A DNA stretch of 64,000 bases from Rhodococcus opacus B4 (GTDB taxonomy: Bacteria; Actinomycetota; Actinomycetes; Mycobacteriales; Mycobacteriaceae): the NCBI RefSeq assembly GCF_000010805.1, contig NC_012522.1, positions 1,612,001-1,676,000 on the forward strand, read 5' to 3'. The notes beneath the pieces are model-generated. The model saw only the letters and a program-made list of their open reading frames with translations, had not been told where the DNA came from and did no database searches. The translations under genes and the position numbers were made by a program. This document shows, one piece after another, positions 32,683 through 44,672 of the stretch (position 1 is its first letter; every line of letters starts with the position of its first letter).

Positions 32683-34047
32683 TCAGGCGTCGTTGCGGAC
32701 GAGCGCCTCGGGCCGGGCGGCGGCCGTCGCGGTGCGGGGCTCGCCGAGCTGGTCGGTGGGCGTGCGGTATGTCTCGGGACCGGTGAGTGCGGCCGCCGAC
32801 GACAGCAGGGCGAAGCCCAGGCACATCCAGGCGACGGGGGTCCAGTTCGCGGTGTCGCCCGCCGACAGCCATTGCGCGATGGCCGGGGTGAAACCGGCGA
32901 CCAGCAGTCCCAGCATGAGGCTCACGGCCATGCCGGTGTACCGGACCTTCGCGGGGAACTGCTCGGGGAAGTACGCCGGGTACACGCCGTTGGGCATCGC
33001 GTAGAACAGGCCGATCAGGACGATGCCGGCCGCGAACACCATGGGGGCGCTTCCGGTTCCGATGGCGTGGAAGAACACGAACACCATCGCGGCAGACCCG
33101 ACGGCGCCCGTCACGAACACCGGCTTGCGTCCGATGCGGTCGGCGAGCATGCCGAACAGCGGCTGGGTGAGCACCGCGACGAAGTTGGCGGTGGCGATGG
33201 CCCACAGCATGGTGGACCGTTCGAATCCGGCGACCTGGACCGCATACGCGAGGGCGAAGACGTTGACGATCGTGTTGATCATCGCGAAGGTCGCGCTGAG
33301 GCTGATCCGGATCACGGTGCGCCAGTGCGCGCGAAACATCTCGACGACGGGGATTCCGGCGGTGTCGTCGTGTTCCAGCAGGTCTTCGAAGACTTCCGGT
33401 TCGTCGAGTTTGCGACGCAGCCAGACCGCGACACCCGTCACGAGGATGCTGAGCAGGAACGGCACCCGCCAGCCCCACGAGTAGAGCGCGTCGTCCGGCA
33501 GGGCGGCCACGGGGATGAACACGAGGCTCGAGATGACGATGCCGAACATGATGCCGCTCATGGTGAACGAGGTGAAGAACGAACGGCGCCGGTCCGGGGC
33601 GTGTTCGAGGGTCAGTGCCGACGATCCGGGCGATTCTCCGCCGGCGGACAGTCCCTGCAGCAGTCGCAGGAGCACCAGGATGATGGGCGCGGCGATGCCG
33701 ATCTGCTCGTAGGTCGGCAGGCAGCCGACGACGACGGTCGCGATACCCATGAGCAGCAGGCAGGCGAGGAGCGAGTTCTTGCGTCCGTAGCGATCGCCGA
33801 GGTGCCCCCACAGCACGGCGCCGAGCGGACGGGCGATGTAGGCGACACCCAGCGTGCCGATCGACAGCAGCGTCGCCGTCGCTCCACCGCCGGGAAAGAA
33901 GATCTTCGGGAAGACGAGCGCTGCCGCCGACCCGTAGATGAAGAAGTCGTAGTACTCCAGCGTGCTTCCGAGGAATCCCGAGACGGCGGCCCGGCGGGCG
34001 TTCTCGTTCGGTTGTCCCCCGGTGTCGCGAGTAGACGTGCTTGCCAT
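32683..34047 (-). CDS. MHS-family (ShiA-like) transporter, first gene of the catabolic run
   Basis: The product has 454 residues from ATG 34045-34047, with AAAGGAA correctly placed upstream. A longer in-frame start at 34143 lacks one. '[17 protein letters not shown]' and '[18 protein letters not shown]' are MHS signatures, and twelve membrane segments are seen. It leads the minus-strand run and is followed by the shikimate-type dehydrogenase, so shikimate, quinate or a related cyclic carboxylate is the likely cargo. The 152-base gap upstream should contain the operon promoter. It holds GTGAC-N6-GTCAC (34128-34143). Confidence 0.83.
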   Translation of the reverse strand: MASTSTRDTGGQPNENARRAAVSGFLGSTLEYYDFFIYGSAAALVFPKIFFPGGGATATLLSIGTLGVAYIARPLGAVLWGHLGDRYGRKNSLLACLLLMGIATVVVGCLPTYEQIGIAAPIILVLLRLLQGLSAGGESPGSSALTLEHAPDRRRSFFTSFTMSGIMFGIVISSLVFIPVAALPDDALYSWGWRVPFLLSILVTGVAVWLRRKLDEPEVFEDLLEHDDTAGIPVVEMFRAHWRTVIRISLSATFAMINTIVNVFALAYAVQVAGFERSTMLWAIATANFVAVLTQPLFGMLADRIGRKPVFVTGAVGSAAMVFVFFHAIGTGSAPMVFAAGIVLIGLFYAMPNGVYPAYFPEQFPAKVRYTGMAVSLMLGLLVAGFTPAIAQWLSAGDTANWTPVAWMCLGFALLSSAAALTGPETYRTPTDQLGEPRTATAAARPEALVRNDA

Positions 34048-34127
34048 GGTGTTCCTTTCGTCCCAGGAATCCGGGACGCCGCGAGGCTTTCTTCGGGGGT
34101 GACTCACCTCACTCGAAGATCCGGACA

Positions 34128-34143
34128 GTGACGAGCGTGTCAC
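34128..34143. promoter_or_regulatory. Inverted repeat in the promoter region of the catabolic operon
   Basis: GTGAC (34128-34132) and GTCAC (34139-34143) flank GAGCGT. The site lies 81 bases upstream of the transporter start in the only sizeable gap before the run, so it is a candidate operator. It could be bound by the LysR protein at 34200 or by another factor. Evidence is symmetry and position only. Confidence 0.35.
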
Positions 34144-34199
34144 GGATAACTATGTCGCGTCCAACACCAAAACAGTCTCAGATAAAGACCAAAAGCGTC

Positions 34200-35093
34200 T
34201 TACTCGGGGGTGGGGAGGATCTCCTCCGACACCTCCAGGGCCACGGCGAGCGCGTCGGACACACGCCGGGGTGACCAGGCGAGTCCGTGGTTCATGTAGA
34301 TCGGCTCACCGGTGAGCGGCACGAACACCGTGCCCGGGGGTGTGATCGCGGCGATCCCCGACGTCATGAGCGCCACGCCGACACCCGTCGCCACGAGCAT
34401 CAGGATCATGTACGGATCGGTGATCTCCTGCACCACCCGCGGCCGGAAACCGGCATCGACGCACGCCCGCATCGCAACCTCCTGCAGCGCCGATCCGGCC
34501 GACAGCGGGGTGGTGACGAACCCGTCGTCGGCGAGGTCGCGCAGGTCGATCTCCGGCTCCGACGCGAGGGGGTGATCCGCGGGCAGCACGGCTCCGAACG
34601 CCTCGCGGCGGATCAGCCGCGTCGACACCGAGGCCGTTTCGACCGGCAGTCCGACGAACGCGAGATCGAGCGCGCCGCTGTCCAACTGGGTCACCGCGTC
34701 GCGGGTCATGATGCGGCCGACGAGGGTGAGTTCGATGTCGGGGTAGCGCTGCCGGAGCGCGCGGGTGAGCGGCGGCAGGGACAGATGATTCAGGACGCCG
34801 GTGAAGCCGATCCGGATGCGGCCGTACACGCCCCCGGCCGACGCGCGGGTGGCCTGCCGCGCGATGTCGACACTCTCGAGGATGCGGTAGGCGTGCGGCA
34901 GGAACGCGTGGCCCCCCGCGGTGAGGGCGACGCTGCGGGTGCTGCGCTCGAACAGCGGCACCCCGAGATCCTTCTCGAGTTTGCGCACGGTCTGGCTCAG
35001 CGGCGACTGGGCCATCTGGAGCCGGGCCGCGGCCCTCCCGAAATGCAGTTCCTCGGCCACGGCGACGAACGCCTGGATCCAGCGGATCTCCAC
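34200..35093 (-). CDS. LysR-family transcriptional regulator
   Basis: The product has 297 residues. The N-terminal helix-turn-helix reads 'IQAFVAVAEELHFGRAAARLQMAQSPLSQTVRKLEKDLG' (about 5-43). This 'ELHFGRAA...QSPLS' version is common in regulators of aromatic and cyclic-acid catabolism (BenM/CatR-like). The effector domain begins with 'YGRIRIGFTGVLNHLSLPPL'. It lies between the catabolic run (same strand, downstream) and a divergent SDR gene. It is the most likely regulator of one or both. Confidence 0.87.
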   Translation of the reverse strand: MEIRWIQAFVAVAEELHFGRAAARLQMAQSPLSQTVRKLEKDLGVPLFERSTRSVALTAGGHAFLPHAYRILESVDIARQATRASAGGVYGRIRIGFTGVLNHLSLPPLTRALRQRYPDIELTLVGRIMTRDAVTQLDSGALDLAFVGLPVETASVSTRLIRREAFGAVLPADHPLASEPEIDLRDLADDGFVTTPLSAGSALQEVAMRACVDAGFRPRVVQEITDPYMILMLVATGVGVALMTSGIAAITPPGTVFVPLTGEPIYMNHGLAWSPRRVSDALAVALEVSEEILPTPE

Positions 35094-35110
35094 GAATCCT
35101 CCTCGAAGAC

Positions 35111-35157
35111 TTGACGTTTGTCGCTCACGTCATATATCCAGATTCATACACAGTGTG
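35111..35157. promoter_or_regulatory. Divergent promoter region of lysR and the SDR gene
   Basis: On the plus strand TTGACG (35111-35116) and TATATC (35133-35138) form a -35/-10 pair 16 bases apart. Just downstream, CACA-G-TGTG (35149-35157) is a short perfect palindrome. The AT-rich 131-base gap separates the two divergent genes. The SDR has GAGGAGA at about 35210-35216 as ribosome site. Confidence 0.4.
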
Positions 35158-35224
35158 GAAATCATCATGCCGATTTCGCACATAGAGTAAGACTACTGCG
35201 CACTCAGCGCGAGGAGAATTCACC

Positions 35225-35917
35225 ATGCTCACCTACCCCGACGGCGCGACCGCCCTCGTCACCGGCGGCGCAAGTGGAATCGGCGCGGCCTGCGCGAAAC
35301 GACTGTCCGACGACGGCGTCCGAGTCGTCACCGCCGATATCGCAGCCGGTGCCGACGAGCGCCTGGACGTCACCGATCCCGACGCCGTCGACAGCCTCCG
35401 CGCCCGGCTGGGCCGGGTGGACATTCTCGTCAACAGCGCGGGAGTCGTGGGACCGTCGGCGCCGCTCGTGGACGTCGACCTCGCGGAGTGGCGGCGCACG
35501 TTCCGGATCAACGTCGACGGAACGTTCCTCCTGTGCCGCGCGTTCGTGCCGGGGATGGTCGAAGCGGGCTGGGGACGCGTCGTGAACCTGGCGAGCATCG
35601 CGGCGAAGGACGGCAACCCCGGCCAGAGTGCGTACTCCGCTTCCAAGGCTGCCGTCATCGCCCTGACGAAATCACTTGGTAAGGAGGTCGCGACCACCGG
35701 CGTTCTCGCCAATGTGGTGGCCCCGGCCGCGGTGGAGAGCCCGATGAACGCCGGCACCGACCCGGCGATCCTCGCGCGCTCGCAGAGCCTGACCCCGATG
35801 GCCCGGATGGGACGGCCGGAGGAGATCGCCGAACTCGTCGCCTGGCTGTCGTCGACGGCACTCAGCTTCTCCACCGGCGCCGTCTACGACGCCAGCGGCG
35901 GCCGGGCGTCGTATTAG
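35225..35917 (+). CDS. Short-chain dehydrogenase/reductase, FabG-like
   Basis: The product has 230 residues. The cofactor motif 'TGGASGIG' is at about 13-20, 'NSAG' near 69-72, and the active-site Ser plus 'YSASK' near 138-142. Asp after the second strand ('VVTADIAAG') suggests NAD(H). The C-terminal 'STGAVYDASGG' is the usual SDR ending. It is transcribed divergently from lysR, so it may belong to the same cyclic-acid pathway. It converges with the maleylpyruvate isomerase gene with one base between the two stop codons. Confidence 0.85.
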   Translation: MLTYPDGATALVTGGASGIGAACAKRLSDDGVRVVTADIAAGADERLDVTDPDAVDSLRARLGRVDILVNSAGVVGPSAPLVDVDLAEWRRTFRINVDGTFLLCRAFVPGMVEAGWGRVVNLASIAAKDGNPGQSAYSASKAAVIALTKSLGKEVATTGVLANVVAPAAVESPMNAGTDPAILARSQSLTPMARMGRPEEIAELVAWLSSTALSFSTGAVYDASGGRASY

Positions 35918-35918
35918 C

Positions 35919-36638
35919 TCACAACCACCTCGGCGGCTCCTGGGCGTCCCCCTCGACGTTCACCCCGACGGCTCCGCGCCCTGCGGCCCACCGGACGACC
36001 GCGGCGAGGGGTCCGGACACCTTCGTCGTCGGTGCCGAATGCTCCTGCACCGCAATGGGAGCGCAGCCGTCGACCTCGAGCACGAGCCCGGCACCGAGAC
36101 CCTTCTTCTGCCACATTCCGACGATGTCGGCGAGCAGCGAATCGGTCACCACGCCAGGAAAGTCGCCGAACCGGCCGCCGTTGCCGAGGTCGACGGCGTG
36201 GATCCACACCTCCCGGGTCCGCATCCACGCCGTCTCCGACGCCGGCACGGTTCTGCCCTGCGCGGTGCGGACCTGCGCCGACCACGCCGACGCGGGGAGG
36301 TTCCGCCACTTCTCGTCGAGGCGGGCGACGGTGTGGGTGAACAGGTTCCGCAACGCCGCCGCCGACAGGGTGGCACCCTCGGCGATCTCCTGCCCGCGCT
36401 GCTCGGCCGACGCATACATCGGGGACTCCACCCCCGACGCCGCCCAGTCCGTCAACCGGCACAGCGCGGCCGCGTTGTACCCGACGTGCGCGACCAGATG
36501 TCGCCGCGACCACCCCTCCAGCGCCGTCGGCTCGGACAGTTGCGCGTCGGTCAGTTCGGCCAGTCGCTGCGCGAAGAACGCGGTGCCGCGGCGGGCGAGC
36601 GTCAACTGTTCGGCCAGGGAAAGATCCTGAAAACTCAC
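35919..36638 (-). CDS. Mycothiol-dependent maleylpyruvate isomerase
   Basis: The product has 239 residues from GTG 36636-36638. It has the DinB-like four-helix fold of mycothiol-dependent maleylpyruvate isomerases, with the metal ligands His51 (HLVAHVGYN) and Glu143/His147 (TREVWIHAVD). It would convert maleylpyruvate to fumarylpyruvate, the second step after gentisate ring opening. It is the last gene of the minus-strand gentisate unit, six bases after the hydrolase stop. No clear ribosome site precedes the GTG, so translation may be coupled to the upstream gene. Confidence 0.88.
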   Translation of the reverse strand: MSFQDLSLAEQLTLARRGTAFFAQRLAELTDAQLSEPTALEGWSRRHLVAHVGYNAAALCRLTDWAASGVESPMYASAEQRGQEIAEGATLSAAALRNLFTHTVARLDEKWRNLPASAWSAQVRTAQGRTVPASETAWMRTREVWIHAVDLGNGGRFGDFPGVVTDSLLADIVGMWQKKGLGAGLVLEVDGCAPIAVQEHSAPTTKVSGPLAAVVRWAAGRGAVGVNVEGDAQEPPRWL

Positions 36639-36644
36639 GAGCCG

Positions 36645-37472
36645 CTACTTGACGATCGTCTTGTTGCGGACGGTGCCGAGGCCCTCGATGGTGACCTCGA
36701 CCGTCTGACCGTCCTGGATGTACAGACCGGGCTTGCGGGCGTGTCCGACCCCGCCGGGGGTGCCGGTGATGACCACGTCCCCGGGCTGCAGGGTGACGAT
36801 GTGCGAGATGTACTCCACCAGTTTCGCGGGGGTGAACACCAGATCGTCGGTGGTGGTGGTCTGCACCACCTGACCCTCGAGTTTCGTGACGAGGGCGCCG
36901 CCGAACGTGTACGAGTCGGTGGTGGTCAGGAACGGTCCGAAGCCGCTGGTCTTCTCGAACGTCTTGCCCTGATCCCACTGCAGCGTGCGGTACTGGTAGT
37001 CCCGCATCGTGTAATCGTTCATCACCGAGTACCCGGCGATGTACCGCTCGGCGTCCGCCTCGGACACCTGGTACGCCTGCTTCCCGATCACGAACGCCAA
37101 CTCCCCCTCCCAGTCCAACTGCTCCGCCGCATAGGACGGGACGATCACGTCGTCGTACGGGCCGGTCAGCGCCTCCCGGAACTTGGCGAACAAGGTGGGG
37201 TACTCGGGCAGGTCGCGGCCCATCTCCTTGATGTGGTTCGCGTAGTTCAAGCCGACGCAGATGATCTTGCCCGGGTTCGGGACCACCGGGGCGTAATCCG
37301 CGCCGTCCAGGCTCACTACATCGCCGGACGCATTCTCCGCGACCGACTTCCAGCCCGGAATGCTCAGCAGCGCCGACAGATCCGGGTACCCGTCGATGAT
37401 CGTGGCGGCGGTGTCGGAATCGACACGGACGGCGACGGTCGCACCGTCGTGGCGCAGGGTGGCAAGCTTCAT
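36645..37472 (-). CDS. Fumarylpyruvate hydrolase (FAH family)
   Basis: The product has 275 residues of the fumarylacetoacetase C-terminal-domain family. '[29 protein letters not shown]' (70-98) and the metal ligands Glu122, Glu124 ([12 protein letters not shown]) and Asp153 (NDYTMRD) are intact, as is '[16 protein letters not shown]' near the C-terminus. In the gentisate pathway it cleaves fumarylpyruvate to fumarate and pyruvate. It follows the dioxygenase by six bases and precedes the isomerase by six, giving a compact three-gene operon. Confidence 0.9.
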   Translation of the reverse strand: MKLATLRHDGATVAVRVDSDTAATIIDGYPDLSALLSIPGWKSVAENASGDVVSLDGADYAPVVPNPGKIICVGLNYANHIKEMGRDLPEYPTLFAKFREALTGPYDDVIVPSYAAEQLDWEGELAFVIGKQAYQVSEADAERYIAGYSVMNDYTMRDYQYRTLQWDQGKTFEKTSGFGPFLTTTDSYTFGGALVTKLEGQVVQTTTTDDLVFTPAKLVEYISHIVTLQPGDVVITGTPGGVGHARKPGLYIQDGQTVEVTIEGLGTVRNKTIVK

Positions 37473-37478
37473 GAGATT

Positions 37479-38555
37479 TCAGGCTCCTTCGGAAATGTAC
37501 GTGCGATGGAAATGCAGGCGCTCGACGATCGGGGCGTCGGAGAACGCGAACAGGTCGAACTCGGACTCGGCCTCGATCGACCACTCCGTCCACGACGGGA
37601 CGACGATCATGTCGCCCGTGCCGACCTCACGGGTCTGCCCGCCGAGGACGAACCGGCCCGCCCCCTCGAACACCTGGTAGACCGTCGACCCGACGTCCCG
37701 GCGCGGCCGGGTGCGGGCACCGGCGCGGAGACGGTGGAACTCGGCCCGGATGGTGGGCATCACGTCGCCGCCGGTGGTCGGGTTGGTGTACCGGACCGCG
37801 GCGTGTCCGGGTTCGGTGGTGGCCGCGTACCCCTCGTCCTCCAGCGCCAACTGCTCACGCAGCGCGGCGTCGGTGTGCTCCCACCGATACGCCGCGATCG
37901 GCGACGACGTCTTCGCGTCCAGCCCGACCAGCGGTCGCAGACCCGGATGCGCCCACAACCGCTCCGACCGGGACACGTCCGGGGTGGAGTCGTCGGTGAC
38001 GTTCTCCGACCCGAATTCGAAGAACCCGGTGTCGGTGTAGTGCACGAACGGGATGTCGAGGCCGTCGATCCAGGCCATCGGCTGATCGGTCTCGTTGTGA
38101 TGACCGTGAAAATGCCAGCCCGGGGTGAGCAGGAAGTCACCGCGGCGCATCGCGACCGGATCACCGTTGACGACCGTCCACACCCCCTCCCCCTCGACGA
38201 CGAACCGGAACGCATTCTGCGCGTGCCGATGCTCCGGCGCGACTTCCTTCGGGCCCAGGTACTGAATCGCCGCCCACAACGTCGGCGTCACATACGGCAC
38301 CCCACCCAGTCCGGGGTTGGCCAGGGCGATCGCCCGGCGTTCGCCACCGCGTCCGACCGGGACCAGGTCGCCGGCGCGCTGCGCCAACGGATACAGCGTC
38401 GACCACTTCCACACGAACGGCACCGCCCGCGACGTCGGCGTCATCGGCATCAAATCGCCGAGCTGGGTCCACAACGGATTGAGGTGCTCGGCCTCGAAGT
38501 CCCGATACAACTGGGCGAGGGGTGCGTCGTCGATGTGCGGTTCGGTGGCGGTCAT
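37479..38555 (-). CDS. Gentisate 1,2-dioxygenase
   Basis: The product has 358 residues from ATG 38553-38555. It is a bicupin enzyme. The first cupin has the iron ligands His109 and His111 ('APEHRHAQNAFRFVVEGEG') and His150 in 'GWHFHGHHNE'. The second cupin near 300 ('STVYQVFEGAGRFVLGGQ') lacks the His pair, as expected. 'WIDGLDIPFVHYTDTGFFEFG' is typical of gentisate dioxygenases. It opens the gentisate ring to maleylpyruvate. A perfect 15-base palindrome (38598-38612) lies 43 bases upstream between possible -35 and -10 elements, so IclR control is likely. The ribosome site is weak. Confidence 0.93.
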   Translation of the reverse strand: MTATEPHIDDAPLAQLYRDFEAEHLNPLWTQLGDLMPMTPTSRAVPFVWKWSTLYPLAQRAGDLVPVGRGGERRAIALANPGLGGVPYVTPTLWAAIQYLGPKEVAPEHRHAQNAFRFVVEGEGVWTVVNGDPVAMRRGDFLLTPGWHFHGHHNETDQPMAWIDGLDIPFVHYTDTGFFEFGSENVTDDSTPDVSRSERLWAHPGLRPLVGLDAKTSSPIAAYRWEHTDAALREQLALEDEGYAATTEPGHAAVRYTNPTTGGDVMPTIRAEFHRLRAGARTRPRRDVGSTVYQVFEGAGRFVLGGQTREVGTGDMIVVPSWTEWSIEAESEFDLFAFSDAPIVERLHFHRTYISEGA

Positions 38556-38597
38556 GTCGTCGACGCTAGGAGGGCGACGGCCGCCCCAGGGAGATAA

Positions 38598-38612
38598 TTC
38601 TGCTGTGCAGAA
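38598..38612. promoter_or_regulatory. IclR-type operator in front of the gentisate dioxygenase operon
   Basis: TTCTGC-TGT-GCAGAA is a perfect 6-3-6 palindrome. On the minus strand CTGACG and ATTATC flank it with a 17-base spacer, which would place the operator between -35 and -10 of the dioxygenase promoter. The same 15-mer, in the opposite orientation, occurs at 39417-39431 in front of the transporter/hydroxylase arm. Confidence 0.8.
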
Positions 38613-38617
38613 CTGCG

Positions 38618-41967
<3,350 letters not shown>

Positions 41968-42004
41968 CCGCCTCCCCGGGCGGAGGGTTCGGCAGACTGG
42001 GGAG

Positions 42005-43027
42005 GTGACCCTCAACCTGGTGCGAACCCGTGTGTGGCGTGATGGGGAGTGCGTGGGCGAGGACTTTCCGCTCGCCGACGTGTCCGAGAAGGTGCAGGAC
42101 GAAAATGCGCTCGTGTGGGTCGATCTGTGCGACCCCGACCACGAGTGTCTGACCGAGTTGGCGAACGAACTGTCGCTCGATCCGAACGCCATCGAGGATG
42201 CCGTCGCCCGCGGTGAGCGGCCGAAGGCGACGCGCTATGCGGGCCACGCGTTCGTAACCGCGTACGCCACCTGGTTCGACGCCGAGGACGCCGTCACGCT
42301 CGGCGTCCTCGACTCACGGCTTCGGCTCAGCCGCGTCTCGGCGTTCGTGCTGTCGAACGGGATCATCACGGTGCGGCGGGACGACCGGTTCGACATGTCG
42401 CAGGTGGTGGAGCGCTGGGAGGAGGACCCCGCGCTGCTCACACCGGGTTCCGGCGCGCTCGCGCTCCTGCATGGCCTGCTCGACGCCGTCGTGGACGGGC
42501 AGTTCGAGACGATCGAGACGATCGACGACGCGATCGAAGCGCTCGAGGAGGGACTGTTCGACGAGTCCGCGAGGACCAAGGAGATCCAGCAGCGCACATA
42601 CCGGCTGCGGAAGGAACTGGTGCAACTGCGTCGCGTCGTGCTGCCGATGCGGGAGGTGGTGGGCGCCGTCATCCGCGGGCGCGCCGAGTCCGAACGCGAT
42701 CGGTCGCCGGTTCTCGACAGCTTGTACACCGATCTCTACGACCACGTGACGCGTGCCGCCGAGTGGACGGAGTCGTTGCGCGACATGGTGGTGACCGTGT
42801 TCGAGACGAATCTGTCGCTGCAGGATGCCCGGCTCAACACCGTCATGAAGAAGCTCACCGGGTGGGCGGCCATCATCGCGGTACCCACCGCGGTGACGGG
42901 GTGGTTCGGTCAGAACGTCCTGTTCCCCGGAGTCGGGCAGGTGTCGGGGGCGATCGTCAGCACCGTCGTGATCGTGACGTCCGCGAGCGTGCTCTACATC
43001 CTCTTCCGCCGGCGCGACTGGCTGTAG
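42005..43027 (+). CDS. corA: CorA-family divalent cation transporter with a GQN signature
   Basis: The product has 340 residues from GTG 42005. GGAGG (42001-42005) overlaps this codon, so GTG 42020 is an alternative start. The long cytoplasmic funnel domain (1-275), rich in acidic and helical segments ('TIETIDDAIEALEEGLFDES', 'KEIQQRTYRLRKELVQLRR'), leads to two C-terminal membrane helices. The CorA signature GMN, which forms the selectivity loop after helix 1, reads GQN here ('GWFGQN', about 299-304). Met to Gln is unusual and may change selectivity or transport direction. The C-terminus 'FRRRDWL' is family-like. It lies 37 bases after the hydroxylase, too close for a riboswitch. Confidence 0.88.
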   Translation: MTLNLVRTRVWRDGECVGEDFPLADVSEKVQDENALVWVDLCDPDHECLTELANELSLDPNAIEDAVARGERPKATRYAGHAFVTAYATWFDAEDAVTLGVLDSRLRLSRVSAFVLSNGIITVRRDDRFDMSQVVERWEEDPALLTPGSGALALLHGLLDAVVDGQFETIETIDDAIEALEEGLFDESARTKEIQQRTYRLRKELVQLRRVVLPMREVVGAVIRGRAESERDRSPVLDSLYTDLYDHVTRAAEWTESLRDMVVTVFETNLSLQDARLNTVMKKLTGWAAIIAVPTAVTGWFGQNVLFPGVGQVSGAIVSTVVIVTSASVLYILFRRRDWL

Positions 43028-43043
43028 TGGGACCGGCACGCCG

Positions 43044-44621
43044 TCAGGGCGCCGACTTTGCTCCTGGTGACCCGGTCTCGCCTGCGGGAACGGCGGCGGC
43101 CTCGGTCATCAGGCGGGCAATCTCGGCACGGTCGGCGTCACCGGGCAGCCCCCAGCCAGCCCGGTAACCATAGAGGTCGGCGAGAGTGATGGAATGCCGG
43201 TTGCCGTCTGCGACCTCGACGTCCGACGCCGTGATCAGGCCAGGGTGCGCGACTCCACACGCCTCGGCCACCTTGAATACGTCCCGGCGCAACGCCCGCA
43301 GGTAGTTCGCGGCCCGGACGGATTTGATGTTGGCATCGAGTCCGTGTGCGAGCCAAGGGTTTTGCGTCGCAACACCCGTCGGGCACCGATCGGTGTGACA
43401 CTTCTGCGCCTGGATGCATCCGACCGCGAGCATCGGCTCACGCGCCACGTTGATCAGGTCGCACCCGAGCGACATCGCCGCCACGGCATTGTCGGGCAGG
43501 CCCAGCTTGCCCGAGCCTATGAACGTGATGCCGTCGGTCAGCCCGGCTTCCGCGAACTTGGCGTACACGCGCGCGAAGCCGCTTCGGAACGGCAGCGAGA
43601 CCGCATCGGTGAACACCAGCGGCGCAGCGCCGGTGCCGCCCTCACCCCCGTCGATGGTCACGAAGTCGACACCCCGCCCAGAGTTGCTCATCGCCTCGAC
43701 GAGCAGGTCCCAGAACGTCGGGTCGCCGACCGCGGACTTGATCCCGACCGGCAGCCCCGTCTCGGCAGCGAGGAGCTCCACCCAGTCGAGCATGCTGTCG
43801 ACGTCCCGGAAGGCCGTGTGCCTGGACGGGCTGATGCAGTCACGACCCTCGGGTACGCCTCTGATCTCGGCGATCTCCGGTGTCACCTTCGCCCCTGGCA
43901 GGAGTCCACCGAGGCCCGGCTTGGCTCCCTGGCTGAGTTTGATTTCGATGGCTCGCACCGGCGCCGACTCGACCAGCGCCCGAAGCCGTGCCAGGTCGAA
44001 CCGTCCGTTCTCGTCGCGGCAACCGAAATACGCGGTCCCGATCTGGAAGATCAGGTCTGCGCCGTTCCGGTGGTGTCGCGAGATTCCACCCTCGCCGGTG
44101 TTGTGCAGACATTCAGTGGCAGCGGCACCACGGTTGAGCGCGATCACTGCGGCGGACGACAGTGCCCCGAAACTCATCGCAGAGATGTTCACGATGGAGC
44201 GCGGACGGAAGGCACGTGCCCGGCCCCGTGCCGCTCCGAGCACCTTCGCCGACGGGATCGCGAGGTGTTCATCGGCATGCGGCATCGACGACGGAGGAAT
44301 GTCCGAGAACGTCCGGTGCTTGATGATGGTGTAGCCATCGGTGAACTCGATATCGTTGTCGGTACCGAAACCGAACGTGTCGGTCACCCGCTTCGACGAC
44401 GCGTACACCCAGCGACGCTGGTCCCGGGTGAAGGGACGTTCCTCGTCGTTGTTGGTCGTGATGTACTGCCGGAGTTCCGGGCCGAGCGACTCGAGCAGGT
44501 AACGACCGTGCCCGACCACGGGAAAGTTCCGGAGTAGCGCGTGACTTCGCTGAACTAGGTCGTACGACGCGATCGCAGCCGCAGCGGCGGCCGGAACTGC
44601 CAGACCATGCCACCGCTTCAT
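43044..44621 (-). CDS. FMN-binding glutamate-synthase-like (GltS domain) protein
   Basis: The product has 525 residues. It begins with a hydrophobic segment (about 5-22), then carries the glutamate synthase FMN/Fe-S domain: 'RPRSIVNISAMSFGALSSAAVIALNRGA', 'HNTGEGGISRHH', 'IEIKLSQGAKPGLGG', 'TIDGGEGGTGAAP' and the Cys triad 'CIQAQKCHTDRCPTGV' near 403-415 for a 3Fe-4S cluster. The glutaminase domain of true GltB is absent. Such stand-alone proteins are widespread, and their physiological reaction is not settled. It converges with corA, 16 bases apart. Confidence 0.88.
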   Translation of the reverse strand: MKRWHGLAVPAAAAAAIASYDLVQRSHALLRNFPVVGHGRYLLESLGPELRQYITTNNDEERPFTRDQRRWVYASSKRVTDTFGFGTDNDIEFTDGYTIIKHRTFSDIPPSSMPHADEHLAIPSAKVLGAARGRARAFRPRSIVNISAMSFGALSSAAVIALNRGAAATECLHNTGEGGISRHHRNGADLIFQIGTAYFGCRDENGRFDLARLRALVESAPVRAIEIKLSQGAKPGLGGLLPGAKVTPEIAEIRGVPEGRDCISPSRHTAFRDVDSMLDWVELLAAETGLPVGIKSAVGDPTFWDLLVEAMSNSGRGVDFVTIDGGEGGTGAAPLVFTDAVSLPFRSGFARVYAKFAEAGLTDGITFIGSGKLGLPDNAVAAMSLGCDLINVAREPMLAVGCIQAQKCHTDRCPTGVATQNPWLAHGLDANIKSVRAANYLRALRRDVFKVAEACGVAHPGLITASDVEVADGNRHSITLADLYGYRAGWGLPGDADRAEIARLMTEAAAVPAGETGSPGAKSAP

Positions 44622-44672
44622 GCATTCACCGTACGCGCGCGCCGCCGCCCAGATCAGCTCCTCACGGCAACT

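Noticed and set aside
21046..34047. The catabolic run as a recently transferred island
   Set aside because: Codon use and GC content look the same as in flanking genes, and no integrase, tRNA or attachment repeat was seen.
41968..42004. A magnesium riboswitch before the CorA-type gene
   Set aside because: Only 37 bases separate it from the upstream stop codon, far too short for an M-box.
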